Positions 22,231 to 33,890 of a stretch of 64,000 nt of DNA are shown here, one piece after another. The position numbers and the translations under genes were made by a program. The notes under the pieces are model-generated. The model was not told the DNA's origin. It saw only the letters and a program-made list of their open reading frames with translations, and did no database searches. The stretch covers positions 281,005 to 345,004 of the forward strand of contig CAUYUJ010013858.1 of assembly GCA_963575745.1 (NCBI GenBank), written 5' to 3'. The DNA is from Prorocentrum cordatum (Eukaryota; Sar; Dinophyceae; Prorocentrales; Prorocentraceae). The first letter of the stretch is position 1; each line of letters starts with the position of its first letter.

Positions 22231-22780
22231 CCAGTGGTGCTCCTTTCTCACCCTCCCTCCAAGAAGCTTCGTATGGTGATGTGCTGTACGCCGTGGTCTG
22301 GCTCTCCCTTCTTCTGCCTCCTTTCATCCTGAGGTCTTCGGCATGCTGCCTCAGCTGGGCCACTTGCTGCATGTTTCAATTTTCGTACCTCCGCCGCGCC
22401 AGTTCGTTCGTGCGTGCGGTTGTGAGCTTAACCACCCTTGGTTAGCCGCGCCATGTAATAGTTAGAGCTATTTGCAACGTCAGTCGGCAAGCGATAACCG
22501 TAATAATTTACCACCGCGCTTAGCATTGTACACAATGCCGTGCATTTTTCGAGAGCTGTACTCAATTTTGTCAGTGCATTTTTCCAGTGCATTTCTTCCA
22601 GTGCATTTTTTCCAGAGCTATTTTCCGCGCTCAAGCGCGAACTCCAGCGTCCTGCTACGGTCTTGCGATCCTTTGAATTATGAGACTGGATTGAATTATG
22701 AAAAAAAGGACCAACGTCGCTTCACTTCCCGAAGAAATTTAGCATTGTTAGCGTATCCGTTTTTTGACATTTGGCAGCGT
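22231..22780. other. AT-richer spacer with short direct repeats
   Basis: CAGTGCATTTTT-like units occur four times within 22540-22612. The AT content is above the local average. No gene recognised. Confidence 0.5.
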
Positions 22781-23060
22781 CCAAGACGGCCCACGATGCC
22801 CCACGATCGCCCAAGGAGGGCCCCAGAACGGCCTAAGCGGGCCCCAAGACGGTCCAAAAGGCGCCCAAGACAGCTCAAGAGGGCCTCAGGAGGAGCCTAA
22901 GAGTGGGAATTTGAACAGATAATTTCGAGTCTTCCGCCGCAGGAGGACCCCCGAGGCCGCCAGCAAACCCCCAAGAGGCCGCAGTAGGGCCACAAGAGAG
23001 CCCCCGGATGCCCACAATGGGTCCAAAGAGGCCCCCAGGAGATTCCAAATATTGTTTCTA
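22781..23060 (-). repeat. TCTTGG-type minisatellite block, inverted
   Basis: Units read as CCCAAGACGGCCC and CCAAGAGGGCC on plus, that is the same family in the opposite orientation. Confidence 0.75.
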
Positions 23061-23580
23061 AGATGCCTCCGAGAGGCATCTCGGAGTTCGATCCCAGTGC
23101 GCCAGCAGTTTGCACGATTGAACTAATCTAGGGTGTCATGGGTGTCCAGGCGGTGGCTCATGCAATAGATGTCTTCCGTTCCACACTGGGTGCCCACCCA
23201 GGATCACTTAGAATACTCATGAGATCGTACTCCACCCTGTCCTGACACATTTTCGACACGTGCAAGCACCCTGCTTGCATCCAGGGTGGCCTGGAAAGCG
23301 CGACGTTCCCGCACCAACAGTCAATGGACGTCCTGGGGTCTCAGGATTGGGCTTCTTGTGGAAGGTTTCTTGTGGTCGAACCCCTACTACACGATCAGCA
23401 GTCCAAGGAGGATAAGGTTGACGCTGAGGCGGATGACCAGGATGATTCGACGGAGGACGCCTGCCCCAGCTCCGGGCCACGTCGTCCAAGGCCGCGCCGA
23501 CACGCTTGAGAGCAAGTCTGGGGGGTCACGCTGGTCCCAGCGCTGGCTCCGAGGACCAGGTCACGACTCGCCACACGACC
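23061..23580. other. No recognisable gene
   Basis: Short overlapping frames without motifs. I see nothing here. Confidence 0.4.
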
Positions 23581-23800
23581 GCCGAAGAGGGCGCAAAGAC
23601 GGCCCAGGAGGACCCCCAGGAGGGCCCCCAAGAGGGCCCAAGAAGGCCCCAGGAGTGCCCCAAGAGACCCCCCCCGGGGGCTGGCACCACCAGCCCGCCG
23701 ACCAAGGGCCCCCACGACGCCCCCCAGAGCCCCAAGAGCCCCCCTCCAGAGAGCTGCAGAAGGCTCCCACGAGGGTCCCCCCAGAGGCTTCCTGAGAGCC
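23581..23800 (-). repeat. TCTTGG-type minisatellite block, inverted
   Basis: GGCCCCCAAGAGGGCCC units on plus. It ends about 30 bp before the fold-back at 23833. Confidence 0.7.
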
Positions 23801-23832
23801 CCCAAAGGAATCTCGTTCAAAACCGGGCGAAG

Positions 23833-23979
23833 AGAACTATGCACATGCACCGATCCTGGCAAGGCCCATTTTTGACCCAGGATCGGTGCATATGCCTTCC
23901 TGGCCAAGGTAGGAGGGCGTATGCACCGATCCTGGGCTCAGGATGGGCCTGGCCAGAATCGGTGCATGTGCATAGTTCT
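23833..23979. repeat. 147-bp fold-back palindrome
   Basis: AGAACTATGCACATGCACCG at 23833 is the reverse complement of the sequence ending at 23979. A second inner pair, GGATCGGTGCATA (23880-23892) against 23920-23932, has the same symmetry centre (23906), so the arms (about 65 bp) pair in register with no net gap and only a few mismatches. The outer and inner arms also share GCACCGATCCTGG with each other, so the unit was built from duplicated shorter hairpins. Candidate fold-back MITE or small-RNA hairpin; role unknown. Confidence 0.9.
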
Positions 23980-23989
23980 TTTCCCTCTA

Positions 23990-24345
23990 CAAAACCTCGA
24001 TCCCCATCGATCCTCGATCCCTCCTCCCTCCCTCCCTCCCCCCCACCCCTTCCCTCTCCCTCTTCTCCCTCCTAGTTGGGCCTCCCGGGGCCCACGAGTC
24101 GGGCCTCAGGCGCCCGCTCGGACGATGCGACTTGAGAGGAGCGGGGAGGACAAGGGCGCGGCCCAGGACTGCTCCTCCTCCTCCTCCTCCCTCCTCCTCC
24201 TCCTCCTCCTCCTCCTCCTCCTCCTCCTCCTCCTCCTCCTCCTCCTCCCCTCCTCTCCTCCGACTCCTCCCCTCCTCTCCTCCGACTCCTCCTCCTCCTC
24301 CTCCTACTCTTCCTGCTCCTCCTCGTCCTCGTCCTCCCCCCGTTT
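23990..24345. repeat. Polypyrimidine (CCT)n tracts
   Basis: 23999-24075 is CCCTCC-rich; 24172-24345 is (CCT)n with CTCCGACTCCTCC interruptions. The ORFs over it encode poly-Ser, poly-Leu or poly-Glu and are artefacts. Confidence 0.85.
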
Positions 24346-24469
24346 TCCTTATACGGAACGCTTCCCTGTCGCACCCCCCCCCCAGGAGCGCGAAGCGCGC
24401 GCGCGCGAGGTTCCGTGTTCTAGTTTGAGCAGCGAGCCCGTTGCAGACGCCGAATGCTCTTCGCAGCAA

Positions 24470-25370
24470 CGTGTGTGGGTCGCGGGTGGGTCGCATGGGG
24501 TCAAGGGTGGGTCGCGGGCGGGTTGTTGGTGTCGGGTGGGTCGTGGGCGACTAGCGGGAGGTTCGTGGGCGGGTTGCGGGCCAGGGCGACGGCAGCAGCA
24601 AACAACAACGAACAATAATGGTAGCCAACGTGGACCCCGAACAGTGTGTGCAGTCTGTTATTGTGCACGGTGGAGGTGGAAGCTATGCGGTGTAAGCTAT
24701 GTGTTGGAAGTTTGGCCGTAGACATAGCGTGGTACGATCTGCAAGGGTGAAACATATGCGGGGCAAGCTATGCGTTGCAAGGTCAGTCGTGTGAGCGAGG
24801 CGTTGTGAATTGGAGGTGGAAGCTATGGGGTGCACGCTATGTGATGTAAGCTATGTTGTGTTGTGTAATATGTTTGGGGCAAGCTATCTGTTGTGTAAGC
24901 TAGGTTTGTGGAAGCTATGTGGTGAACGCTATGTCGTGTAAGCTCAGAGCACGGGGTGCGCACGAAGCGCCCACGAGGCGGCCACGAGGTGGCCACGTGG
25001 CGCAGCCTCGGAAAGTCCACCAAGCGCCCACGAGTCGCCCACGAGGCGCCCACGAGGCAGCAGCGTGGGGCCACCTCGGCATGCCTCCCCAGCGCGCGGG
25101 GTGCCCACGGGGCGCCCACAAGTCGGCACGGGGGGCAACGTGGCGCAACCTCGGCATACCCCCCCAATGCTCTGAGCGTCCACGAGACGGCACGGGCGGC
25201 AACGTGGGGAAAAGCCAGGAGACCCAACCCACCGTCTGAGCAGAGTGAGTGAGAACCCCTACGTGCAAACGCTGATGGGAGAATCATCCTCACCGCGGCA
25301 GCCCACTTCAGGCACTCACCCAGGGATGGTGTAAGACCATTCGGCCCCCTCACTCTGACATACGTGTATG
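24470..25370 (-). repeat. Composite dispersed element, copy 1 (inverted)
   Basis: Read on minus from 25370. A head contains CAGAGTGAGGGGGCCGAA, then CCCTGGGTG and CCGCGGTG. Next come roughly 70-bp GC-rich units (24960-25215, GCGCCCACGAGGCG type), then AAGCTATG..GTGT units (24640-24950, CATAGCTT on minus), a short GTT-rich run (about 24600), and a (CGACCCACC)n-like array (24480-24590). Head, GTT run and CGACCCACC array occur in the same order at 36850-37800 on plus. The head translates similarly in both copies (MRGPNG..SLG..LKW..AVR). Confidence 0.7.
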
Positions 25371-28139
25371 GTGCATGGAACGTGTGTAGATGTATAGGCA
25401 GAGAGAGAGAGAGAGAGAAATAGAACTATCTTAAAACAGAGAAAGAGACACACACACACACACGCAGACGCAGAGTGAAGATAGCATATACGCTTCCTCT
25501 GAAAAACGTGCATGTTGAGCAGCACGTGGGGGCAGTCACAGGTATAGGAGTGACGGACAAAGAGCATGTTCAATGCTTTGGAGGGGAGGTGGGTCGCGAA
25601 GGCCCGACAGTGACGATGGGAAGCAACGTTGCCTTCATCATCACGCGATGGGTCTTCGAGACTTTCGGGTCCGGCGCATAGCCGATGCCCTCATCCAGCC
25701 CAACTCTCATGCCACGATCTCGCAGCGGGCTGCTCTGACGTGCGCCGTTCCTCTTGGACGATGCTGCTCTCTCCCTTGGAGGCCCCGTCACCGCGCCTTC
25801 GGCCTCCCCGTTCCTCCCCCGGCCCTCCTGGCCAGCCTGGGCCTCGGAGGCCGCGATCCCGTGGCGGGGATGCGCGCGCACGTCCTGCTTCCCCCCCCCC
25901 GAAGCGCCCCGACCTGCACGGCGGAGGGTGTGGCGGGCCGGCCGGCCCCTGCCCGGACCAGCAAGGATCACCCGGCAGGGCGCAGCGCTGCCGCCTCACA
26001 GCCCATGCCTTCGGGATGCGGCCCCGCCCGGCGCCGCCGCCACGCCGCTGCGACCTCGTGCGGGGGGCGGCGGGCGCAACGCATCCAGGGCGAGGCTGCG
26101 ACGGCTGCGCGACGGAAGGATGGCAATGCGAAAATCGATCATGCACACGTCCACTTTCAAGGAGCAGTTCACGCGATCGTTCTTCCTCAATTCTATGGCT
26201 GTTCAGCCTCGTGCATATTTCCAGGCGCAGATGTCCAGCGTGTCGAGATGGAAAATGACTTCATATTAAGTTTGGTTGGTTGACAAGTGAACCCTTACCC
26301 CGATGGCATCCCAAATCTTGAAACTAAGGCAAAACGCATTCATGTTGTTGGCGGTGGGTGGGAGTCGATTCCTGCGCAGGTAGTTTGAGGCACAAATGCG
26401 AACATGTTCGTGTGCGCGAGTCGTTTTCGCTGAAGATGAAAGGGGGGCTCGGTGTCCGCAGCCACGCAGATCCAGCGATGCTTGCGAGGACACTCGGCAC
26501 GGCGAACGACGTTCCAGTGCGAACCGATGGAGAAGGCAGCCACGAGAGCACGCTGACGAGCAAGCTTGGGAATTTCCCCACCCAGTGCTTGCAAGGCCAC
26601 CACAGGTTTTACAATCGGAATTAGCGCTGGCGGATCCAACATAAGAAAGGCAATCCTCATGGTTTGTGCCGCAACGGCGTGGCGAATGCAGAAGAATGGT
26701 CAAGTATCCGCTGCAGTGTTGGCAAGACGTGTTGCACACATAGTATCACATGTGCCAGCGTTGTGTCCAGTGGATACCGAACGTACGCGGTCTCGCGCTC
26801 GCTCGCCGCCTTCTGCAGCCCGTTGGCGCGCTCTGGGCAGCGTTGCGTAGTCGCTCGAAGGCTCGCGCCGCGCTGGCGCAGAGGCGGACGCTCGCGCTGG
26901 CGCTCAGGGCGGAAGGCCGTTGGCGGCCTGAGCCAGGCCAGCCTCGAGCGACGTTCGCCCAGGTTCTCGCGGCCTGCCCGCTGGGAGGGGCCGGCGCCCA
27001 GCCGTGCGGCAGCGAGCTGCCTGGTGCTGTATCGGACACGGCAGGGGAAGCAGCAGAGCGGTCGCCCAGGCCGCGTTGTCCCGCAAGCGCGCGCGCGCGC
27101 CCCCCAAAGCCAGACTGTTGCGCGCAGGAGCGGGGCGCGCGGGCGCTCGGCACGGGAAGCGGAAAGTGAGAGTGCGGCAGGTCGGTGTGGTGTCGCCGCG
27201 ATGGCGGCCTTGCCGCAGGCGCTCTCGAGGTGGAGCGCCGCCACCTCCTCCTCCTTCTCCTCGTCATCGTCCTCCTCCACCTCCTCCTCTTCCTCCGGAT
27301 CCCCCTCTTGCCCGGATAACAGAGTGAAGGCGTGGCCTCACAGAGGTCCCCGTCTTCGAGTGAGGGATCATAATCATGGGCATTTGGTCTGACACGGCTG
27401 CAGAGAAGACCCCATATGCCTCATGTTTGTGGCCCTTCTAACTTTAGGTCCCCTCCAAAGAACGACCACGCGGGTTCAGAAACCAGCGCTGGGGTCGTCA
27501 CGACACGAAGCTGCGGTAGGGATCTCTCTACGTCGTGCGAAGAGGAGGCGCTGGCCGAGGGCCACCGGCCTGAGCTGTTGCGGTTGGCGTGTTTCGGGGG
27601 CTGGGGGCGCGGGGTTCGACCAGATCGGGGGCGCCGGAGCGGCCCCAAACAGCAGTGCACGATCCCTGCTTCACCACCCCAACCGAACCCACAGGCCTCA
27701 ACTTGCCCTCCATTTCCTGAGGGGGGGGGTCGGGGAACATGGAGAAAACTCATGTGCAACCCGCCCCCCGCCAACCCGAAATTTGGGTCCTCGGGTCAGG
27801 TTGGGGTGGTCTGGGAGGTGGTCACTGCTCCCTCTTCTGCGGAGCAACGCCAGCCTCGAGAATTTACCGCACCCACACGTTGTCGCTTCGCGGCTGCACG
27901 ACCGTGGAGGTGGTACCAGAACGCGTAAAGCATCTCCCTGTGAAGGGAGCGCCGATCACGTTCTCTGCACGCCATAACTGCAAGCCGCAATATCATGCTC
28001 GAGCTGGCCTGCCGTGACACAGCCAGTTTCCCGAACGCGTGCTTGCACACAGGTGTTTTCGCTTCTCTTTCGCTTCATTGGCCACTCCTCCCCATCAGGG
28101 CCCCCGGAACATCTGGCGGCACGCCGCGGCATCCGCCAG
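25371..28139. other. No recognisable gene; GC-rich open frames
   Basis: A (GA)n run lies at 25400-25440. Long frames at 25573-26283 (+) and 26657-27280 (-) overlap frames on the other strand and have Arg/Ala/Pro bias. 27236-27310 is (CCT)n. The frame 25475-25681 ends GSNVAFIITRWVFETF, which is coding-like but has no assignment. Confidence 0.35.
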
Positions 28140-28470
28140 GTGCGGCCCCTACGTCCTCGCAGTCTGCCTCGCTCCCTGGGCGCCTCGTGGCTCGTGTTCG
28201 CCCCGTGCGCGGGGCCAGCGTCGTCGGCGCCCGTCGCCGCGTCGTCGCCGCCCCGTGCGCTGGCTGAAATTTCTCGGTTCTCGCCTGGTCGCCGCCCGTC
28301 TCCACCTCGTCGCCGCCCTGCGCGCTGGCCGCATGTGCAGGCGCCTGACCCGCGCAGGTTTTGCGCCCCGGCAGCCCTCGCCACACAGCTTGAACCGCAC
28401 ATGTTGCACCACATAGCTTGCACGGCACAGCTTGCGCCACACACACACACACACACACACACACGTACAT
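28140..28470 (+). repeat. Partial relative of the composite element
   Basis: GC-rich units (CGCCTCGTGG / CCCCGTGCGC) are followed by CACATAGCTTGCACGGCACAG-like units and then (CA)n at 28439-28463. This is the order seen within 24640-25215 read on minus. The head is not present. Confidence 0.5.
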
Positions 28471-29249
28471 CTAGCTGCATCTGTACATTTACAAACACAT
28501 GCTTGTTCGTGCACAAGCATTACTTTTTGACGTCGCAGCTGTTCGTTGGAGGGCGAGGGCGAGGGAACACGAGGGGCTGGAGCCCCCCCCCCCGGGCCCA
28601 AGATCCACCCGAAGTCGGCGTGCCTCCCCGGGAACGCCGACCGCGGCACATGGAATGTGATCCAGATCGGCCGAAATTTGGGCTGGCGCACACCTATATC
28701 TGATCCGGGGCTCTGGGCCCACGGGCCCCCCACCAGACGTGATGGGTCTCAGGGTCCCTCGGGCCCCCTCAGATGGGGGGGCGATGGGGGGGAAGGACGA
28801 CGACGAAGACGACGACCTCGTTCCGCCAGGGCTTTATCCTGCGGGCGCACGCCAGATTGAGCGCGCACTTGATTTCATCGGAAGAGGCCAGCACGAACTT
28901 ATTACGGCTGTGATGCGCGATTACAGATTGGCATTTCCCCTCCGCCAAGTGTAGCAGTTTTACGTCATGCCTGGGACGGCGATGCATGTGCCGATGCCGA
29001 CGCTGATGTTGTCGTCCTCCTCCTCTTCCTCCTCCCTCTCCTCCTCCTCCCTGATGATGGTGGGGGGAGGGCCCGACCCCATGCCCACCTCCGCACGCCC
29101 ACAGGGGAAGACACACTTCGCCACGCCCACAGCGAGGGGGACCATCGCGCGCGGGGATGGGGGGCCGATGGCATCAGCGTGTGCGTGTGGGGGGGGGGGG
29201 GGCCTGGACCCTGGATCATATGTGTATGCTTAAATTTATGATATACACA
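28471..29249. other. No recognisable gene
   Basis: Contains G/C homopolymer runs and a short TCC tract (29008-29055). Nothing else seen. Confidence 0.4.
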
Positions 29250-29425
29250 GATTGCACCACATAGCTTGTACCGCTTTGACTGAGCCACCGAAGGTACACC
29301 ACGTAGCTTGAACCGGCCGGATAGCGCTTACTACTCAGCTCACTCCACATAGGTTGCACCACGTAGCTTGTACCACACAGCCGGATTGCCTTCCTCGCAT
29401 AGCTCGCTTGCAACATGTAGCTTCT
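29250..29425 (+). repeat. CACATAGCTTG short-unit repeat
   Basis: Five or more spaced units of the form TTGCACCACATAGCTTGTACC (28-35 bp apart, degenerate). The same unit occurs at 28385-28440 and 30690-30760, and inverted at 24640-24950. Confidence 0.65.
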
Positions 29426-30119
29426 GTTACGTTGATTCTCCATTCGAAAGAAGCATCGGCTATACCACTCTCTCCCCCTGGACTTATCGGTCTCCCTATG
29501 GGGTTTGCAAATTGCGTACGAGTCTGTCCCGTTGTTTCTGTTCTAGGTGAGTTTACACCATCCCAAGCTGGCTGGCTGCCGCCCCCCCCCCGCCCTTTCC
29601 CGTCATCCCTATGAAATAGTACAGTGCGCTCTTTCGCTTATCGCAAAAGATGATATGTCAATAACCCCTGACAGAAAAGAGGCCACAACGCCCACATGTG
29701 TGCACATGTCGAAATCAGACCAACCACACCAGTGTCGCAAGGTTGTCAACAAACCAAATCAAAGACCCCCAGGTCTTTCAGCTTCACTATTGCAACTGTT
29801 CTGCCCGCGCGCATGCGTGAGACTCACCGGGAAACTACGGTTGTTGCATTCTCGCCCAGAACCCGCATACTCATCGCACCACGCGTTGCATCCGTTCTGA
29901 TCCAGCCTTCGCCCAGTGAGCAAATCCATATCACACGATACCATGCGGGCTGCACTCGCGCGCCGCCATGCGAGCGTGTCGAAATCCTCTCAAACCTATG
30001 GGTCTTCGAAGCATTTAAAAATACATCTCCCCAACGTAGTATCAACAACCACGTGGTGTGCAAGAACGAGTTTGCCTGGGTTTTTTAATTTCCGCGCGCT
30101 CGCGTGTTCTTCCTCACCA
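29426..30119. other. No recognisable gene
   Basis: Short overlapping frames only. Nothing assigned. Confidence 0.4.
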
Positions 30120-30680
30120 GCACCCTCATCAGCGCCGACGCATCACGCCATCGTCATCCACAATCGCCGCAGTCGCCGCAATGACCACTCAAGCACTTTC
30201 GTCATGGACATCATCACCGTCATCGGTGTCACCAGCATCGGCGGTGTCATCAGCCTTGCTGTAGTCAGTATCATCCTCCCCCTCGTCGTCGTCATCATCG
30301 TCGTCGTCATCATCATCTCCATCATCATCATCGCCACCACCATCGCTGCTATCATCATCGTTGCCGCTTTTGCCGACGTCATCACGATACCGCGCCCGCC
30401 CGAGCCACCGACCCGCATTGAAGTGCCCGCGCGCCAGCGTGGCCTCTGACACGCGCTGGGACGATGCCATCGGTAAGCGCCATCGCGGCCGCATCCCTTG
30501 TGCCAAACCAGTCGGCCGTTCTGCGCACGAGGTCGCCCGCCAGCGCGGCTTCAAAGATGCAGGAGCCGTGGCCATGCAGTCATCGCAATCGCCACCACAA
30601 GGGTTTTGCAAGCCAAGTTGCGGGTGAGAGGGTGAGATGATTGCGCGAGCAATGGAGTTAACAACTCATGAGTTGGGGAA
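30120..30680 (+). repeat. Dispersed repeat, copy B of a diverged pair
   Basis: Partner of 20690-21200 (see there). This copy carries an extra (GTC/ATC)n expansion at 30275-30365. Confidence 0.65.
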
Positions 30681-31859
30681 GTAATTTCACCACATCATGT
30701 GCACCGCCATATACCTTACACGCAAATTGCACCATCTCGCTTGCTCCGCATAGCTTGCAATCCCTAGGTTACCGATGCAGAGTGCACGAACTCACGGTTC
30801 GGGGGCCTTCGTTGGCCAATTCGTTATTTCTCTGCTTCTGGTTCGAGCATCAGGTTCGTGGGTTTTTGGTGTGTCTCCGACTCTTGTTGAATAGCATATT
30901 GCCCGCCTAGCGTTGCAGCCTGGGGGCATTACAATTCACTCATAACACAATGATGAGTCAGCGAACTGCCGCATAGGAAGGCTTGCTGGGAAGATTTTGT
31001 CCGTGTGGTAAATTCAGTTCAGCCGGTGCACTGCTGCTCGAACAGCCTCTCGTGCAGCGGCCTCCCATCGCCCGTCCATTGTCGTGCCGCTGCGCTGGCC
31101 TCGCGTGGCCCGAGGCCGCTGCGGGCTGGACAGCGTGGTATACCGCCGCGGATGAGAACCACCAGCAACTTGAGCATCGACCTCGATGGGAACGACGAGG
31201 AACGGGAGCTGCCGCTGCGACTGCCAGTCTGGCCCTCCTCCCCGGAGCTGGGCATCCGACGGGCAGCGGTCCACCATTCCGGCGCGTTTTCTCCGCAGGC
31301 TCCGGGCTCCGAGGGGCCTGCGCGGACCGACCCGGCTTGGAAGATGCCCCGCACCGACATGGGCTCCGAGGCTCCAGCACCCGAGGCTCTGCTCTTCACC
31401 GGCAGTGGCGCCGGAGGCTCTCAAGTCCCTCCACATCCCCCTGTGGCATCGTTTCCCCAGGCCGTGGGTGCGTATCGGCTCTGGCTTCGGACCTGCACGC
31501 CCCCCTCATCCCGGAGCTCGGGGGAGGGGTGGGCGAGAGGAGGACAAGATTGGCGGAAGCAGCGGGAGTCTTCCCGAGGAGCACCACGAGCAGGCACACT
31601 CGGTGGCCCGGGGGGGGGGAGGGGGCGGTCAGGAGGCAGCAGTCAGCACACGGGGTGGCTCTGTTGACGAGGGCGCCATCTGGAGAGTCTTGCTTATATT
31701 GGCTCGGCCATGGCGCTCCGCCCCTGCAACCCCCCCGGCTGTCGCGCAACGCCCCCCGCAACCCTCTCAACGCCCCCCGTGCCCCGCCTCCCCCTCCCCC
31801 CCCCGCGCAGTGCGCCTCTGGCACGCGCGCGCGTGCCAGAGCAGCACGGAGCGCGTCGG
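30681..31859. other. No confirmed gene; one possible exon
   Basis: A plus-strand frame with ATG at 31152 (MRTTSNLSIDLDGNDEERE..., open to 31667) has an acidic, non-repetitive start and could be an exon. The minus strand is also open over 30958-31400. No domain recognised. Confidence 0.3.
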
Positions 31860-32040
31860 GGGCATCCTCGTCCGTTTGGAGGCCATCTTGGGCCGTCCGA
31901 GGTCTACATCGGGGCTGTCTTGGAGGCCTCTTGGGACCATCCTGGACTCTCTCGGAGCCATCTTGGGCGTCCTGAACGCATCCTGGGGACTGCGTTGGAT
32001 GACATCTTGAGGCCATCTTGGCAATGTCGTGAGATGCTCG
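31860..32040 (+). repeat. TCTTGG-type minisatellite block
   Basis: Short block of GGCCATCTTGGGCCG units, same family as 6.2 kb. Confidence 0.7.
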
Positions 32041-32484
32041 AGGGAACACCCATGTTTCAGGCCAGTGGAATCCTTCTCTTCTGGGGACCAGCGGGTCGAG
32101 CTGAGACCCCACTGGGAACTCTGTGACAGTGCCCACAGGGCTAGTCTAAAGTTCTGCACGTCGCGCACCCTCATGCATGCAGAATGGATGGCGGATCGAA
32201 GTCGCCTACGGCGAGTCACTGTCGCCCCCTGCCTCTTCGGGTACGCCTATGTGGCCAGGCGTTTCGGCAAAGTTTGGCTGCGCTTTTGGACCAGGGGGTC
32301 CCACAACCGTTGTGGAAACCCTTCAAGGAACACGACAGGAAGTATGAGGAAGATGAGGAGAGGGAGGAACATGAAAAATGAGGAGAAGGATGAGGAGACC
32401 TCTTGGGAGATTATTGGGTTATTCAATCGCTTCGCTCACTCCGCCGGCCCATATTGTAGCATCGCTGGCACTTGCTTGCGTGCT
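32041..32484. other. No recognisable gene
   Basis: Sequence between two repeat blocks. Includes a short purine run at 32338-32400. Nothing assigned. Confidence 0.4.
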
Positions 32485-33030
32485 CGGGGGGGCATTTGGG
32501 GGGCCTCCTGGGGGTGCTCGGGGGGGCCTCTTGGGGGCCTCTTGGGGGCCTCCTGAGGGCCTCTTGGGGGCTTCTTGGGGCCTCTCAGGGGCATCTTGGG
32601 GCCTCCTGAGGGCTTCTCAGGGCCCGGGGCTTCTCAGGGCCAAGGGCTCGAAATGTTGTGTCGTGTTCCCCCTCTGGGGCCCCTCTCGGGGCGTCCTTGG
32701 GGCCCTCTTAGGCCGTCTTGGAGACCTCGTGGGCCGTCTTTGAGCCCTCTTGGGCCGTCTTGGGGCCCTCTTGGGGGCCCCTTGGGCCCTCTTGGGGCGA
32801 TCTTGGGGGCCTCTTGGGCTGTGTTGGTGCGTCGGGAAGCCGAAAAGGTGGAAACGCGCAAATCTTTTCAAAACCAAAGGGAAAAGCCTAACATTTTGCC
32901 TCTTGGGGCCCTCTTCGGAGTGCTCTTGGAGGCCTCTCGGGTCATCTCGGGCGTCTTGGGGCGATCTTGTGGCATCTCGGAACCTCTTGCACCATCTTCA
33001 GGGCCTCTTGGACGCCTCTTGGCCTTTTGG
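32485..33030 (+). repeat. TCTTGG-type minisatellite block
   Basis: The most regular copy: near-perfect 11-bp GGGGGCCTCTT units at its start. Carries the GGGAAGCCGAAAAGG landmark (32829) shared with 18656. It is followed at about 33048 by ACGCTTCGCGTATCCCCACC, which recurs at 41490 just before the spliced-leader relics. Confidence 0.8.
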
Positions 33031-33250
33031 GGCTCTGGAGAATTCTTTACGCTTCGCGTATCCCCACCAGCCCATCTCACAGCAGCAACTCTTGCGAAGC
33101 ATGCCGACAGTCGTGTTTTTCAGGCGTGCGTCCGCTTGGCCCCGCATATCTCCCCTGTTCCTCCTTCCTCCCGCCTCCTTGTACATCCTCCTTGTGGGGG
33201 GAGCGGGAGAAGGACGAGGCGGAGGAGGAGGGAGAGAAAGCGCTCCTCGT

Positions 33251-33655
33251 GATTTGAGTCGTTTGGGGTTTCTCGTCCTGGTGTGAGTCGTTCGGGCCCT
33301 TCTTCCTGGTGTGAGTCGTTCGGGCTCTTCGTGGTGTGAGTCGTTCGGGCTCTTCGTCCTGGTGTGAGTCGTTCGGGCTTCTCGTGGTGTGAGTTGTTCG
33401 GGCCCCTCATCCTGGTGTGAGTCGTTCGGGCCCCTCCTCCTGGTGTGACTCGTTCGGGCTCCTCGTGGTGTGAGTCGTTCGGGGCCCGCGTCGTGGTGTG
33501 AGTCGTTCGGGCTCCTCGTGGTGTGAGTCGTTCGGGCGCCTCGTCCTGGTGTGAGTCGTTCGGGCCCCTCCTTGTGGTGTGAGTCGTTCGGGCTCTTCGT
33601 GGTGTGAGTCGTTCGGGCCCCTCGTCCTGGTGTGAGTCGTTCGGGCTCCTCGTGG
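33251..33655 (+). repeat. GGTGTGAGTCGTTCGGGC minisatellite, 25/28-bp units
   Basis: About 14 units. Successive starts at 33281, 33309, 33334, 33362, 33387 and 33415 give spacings 28, 25, 28, 25, 28. The longer unit carries an extra CCT. Because neither length is a multiple of 3, the minus-strand ORF (33120-33914) cycles through three frames of the same repeat (PERLTPG, ARTTHT, PNDSH). That ORF is therefore a satellite artefact. Confidence 0.85.
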
Positions 33656-33890
33656 GGCCTCTTGGGGGCCTCTTGGAGCCTCTTGGGGCCTCTTGGGGGC
33701 CTCTTGGGGGCCTCTTGGGGGCCTCTGGGGGGCCTCGTGGGGCCTCAGGGGGCCTCTTGGGGGCCTCTTGGGGGGCTCTTGGGGCCTCTTGGGGGCCTAT
33801 TGGGGACATCTTGGAGGCCTCTTGGGAGGCTCCTGGGGGCCTCTTGGGGCCATCTTGGGGCCTCTTGCGACCTCCTCTGAAGCGCAAAGG
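33656..33890 (+). repeat. TCTTGG-type minisatellite block
   Basis: Regular GGGGGCCTCTT units fused directly to the end of the GTGTGAGTCGTTC array. Confidence 0.8.
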
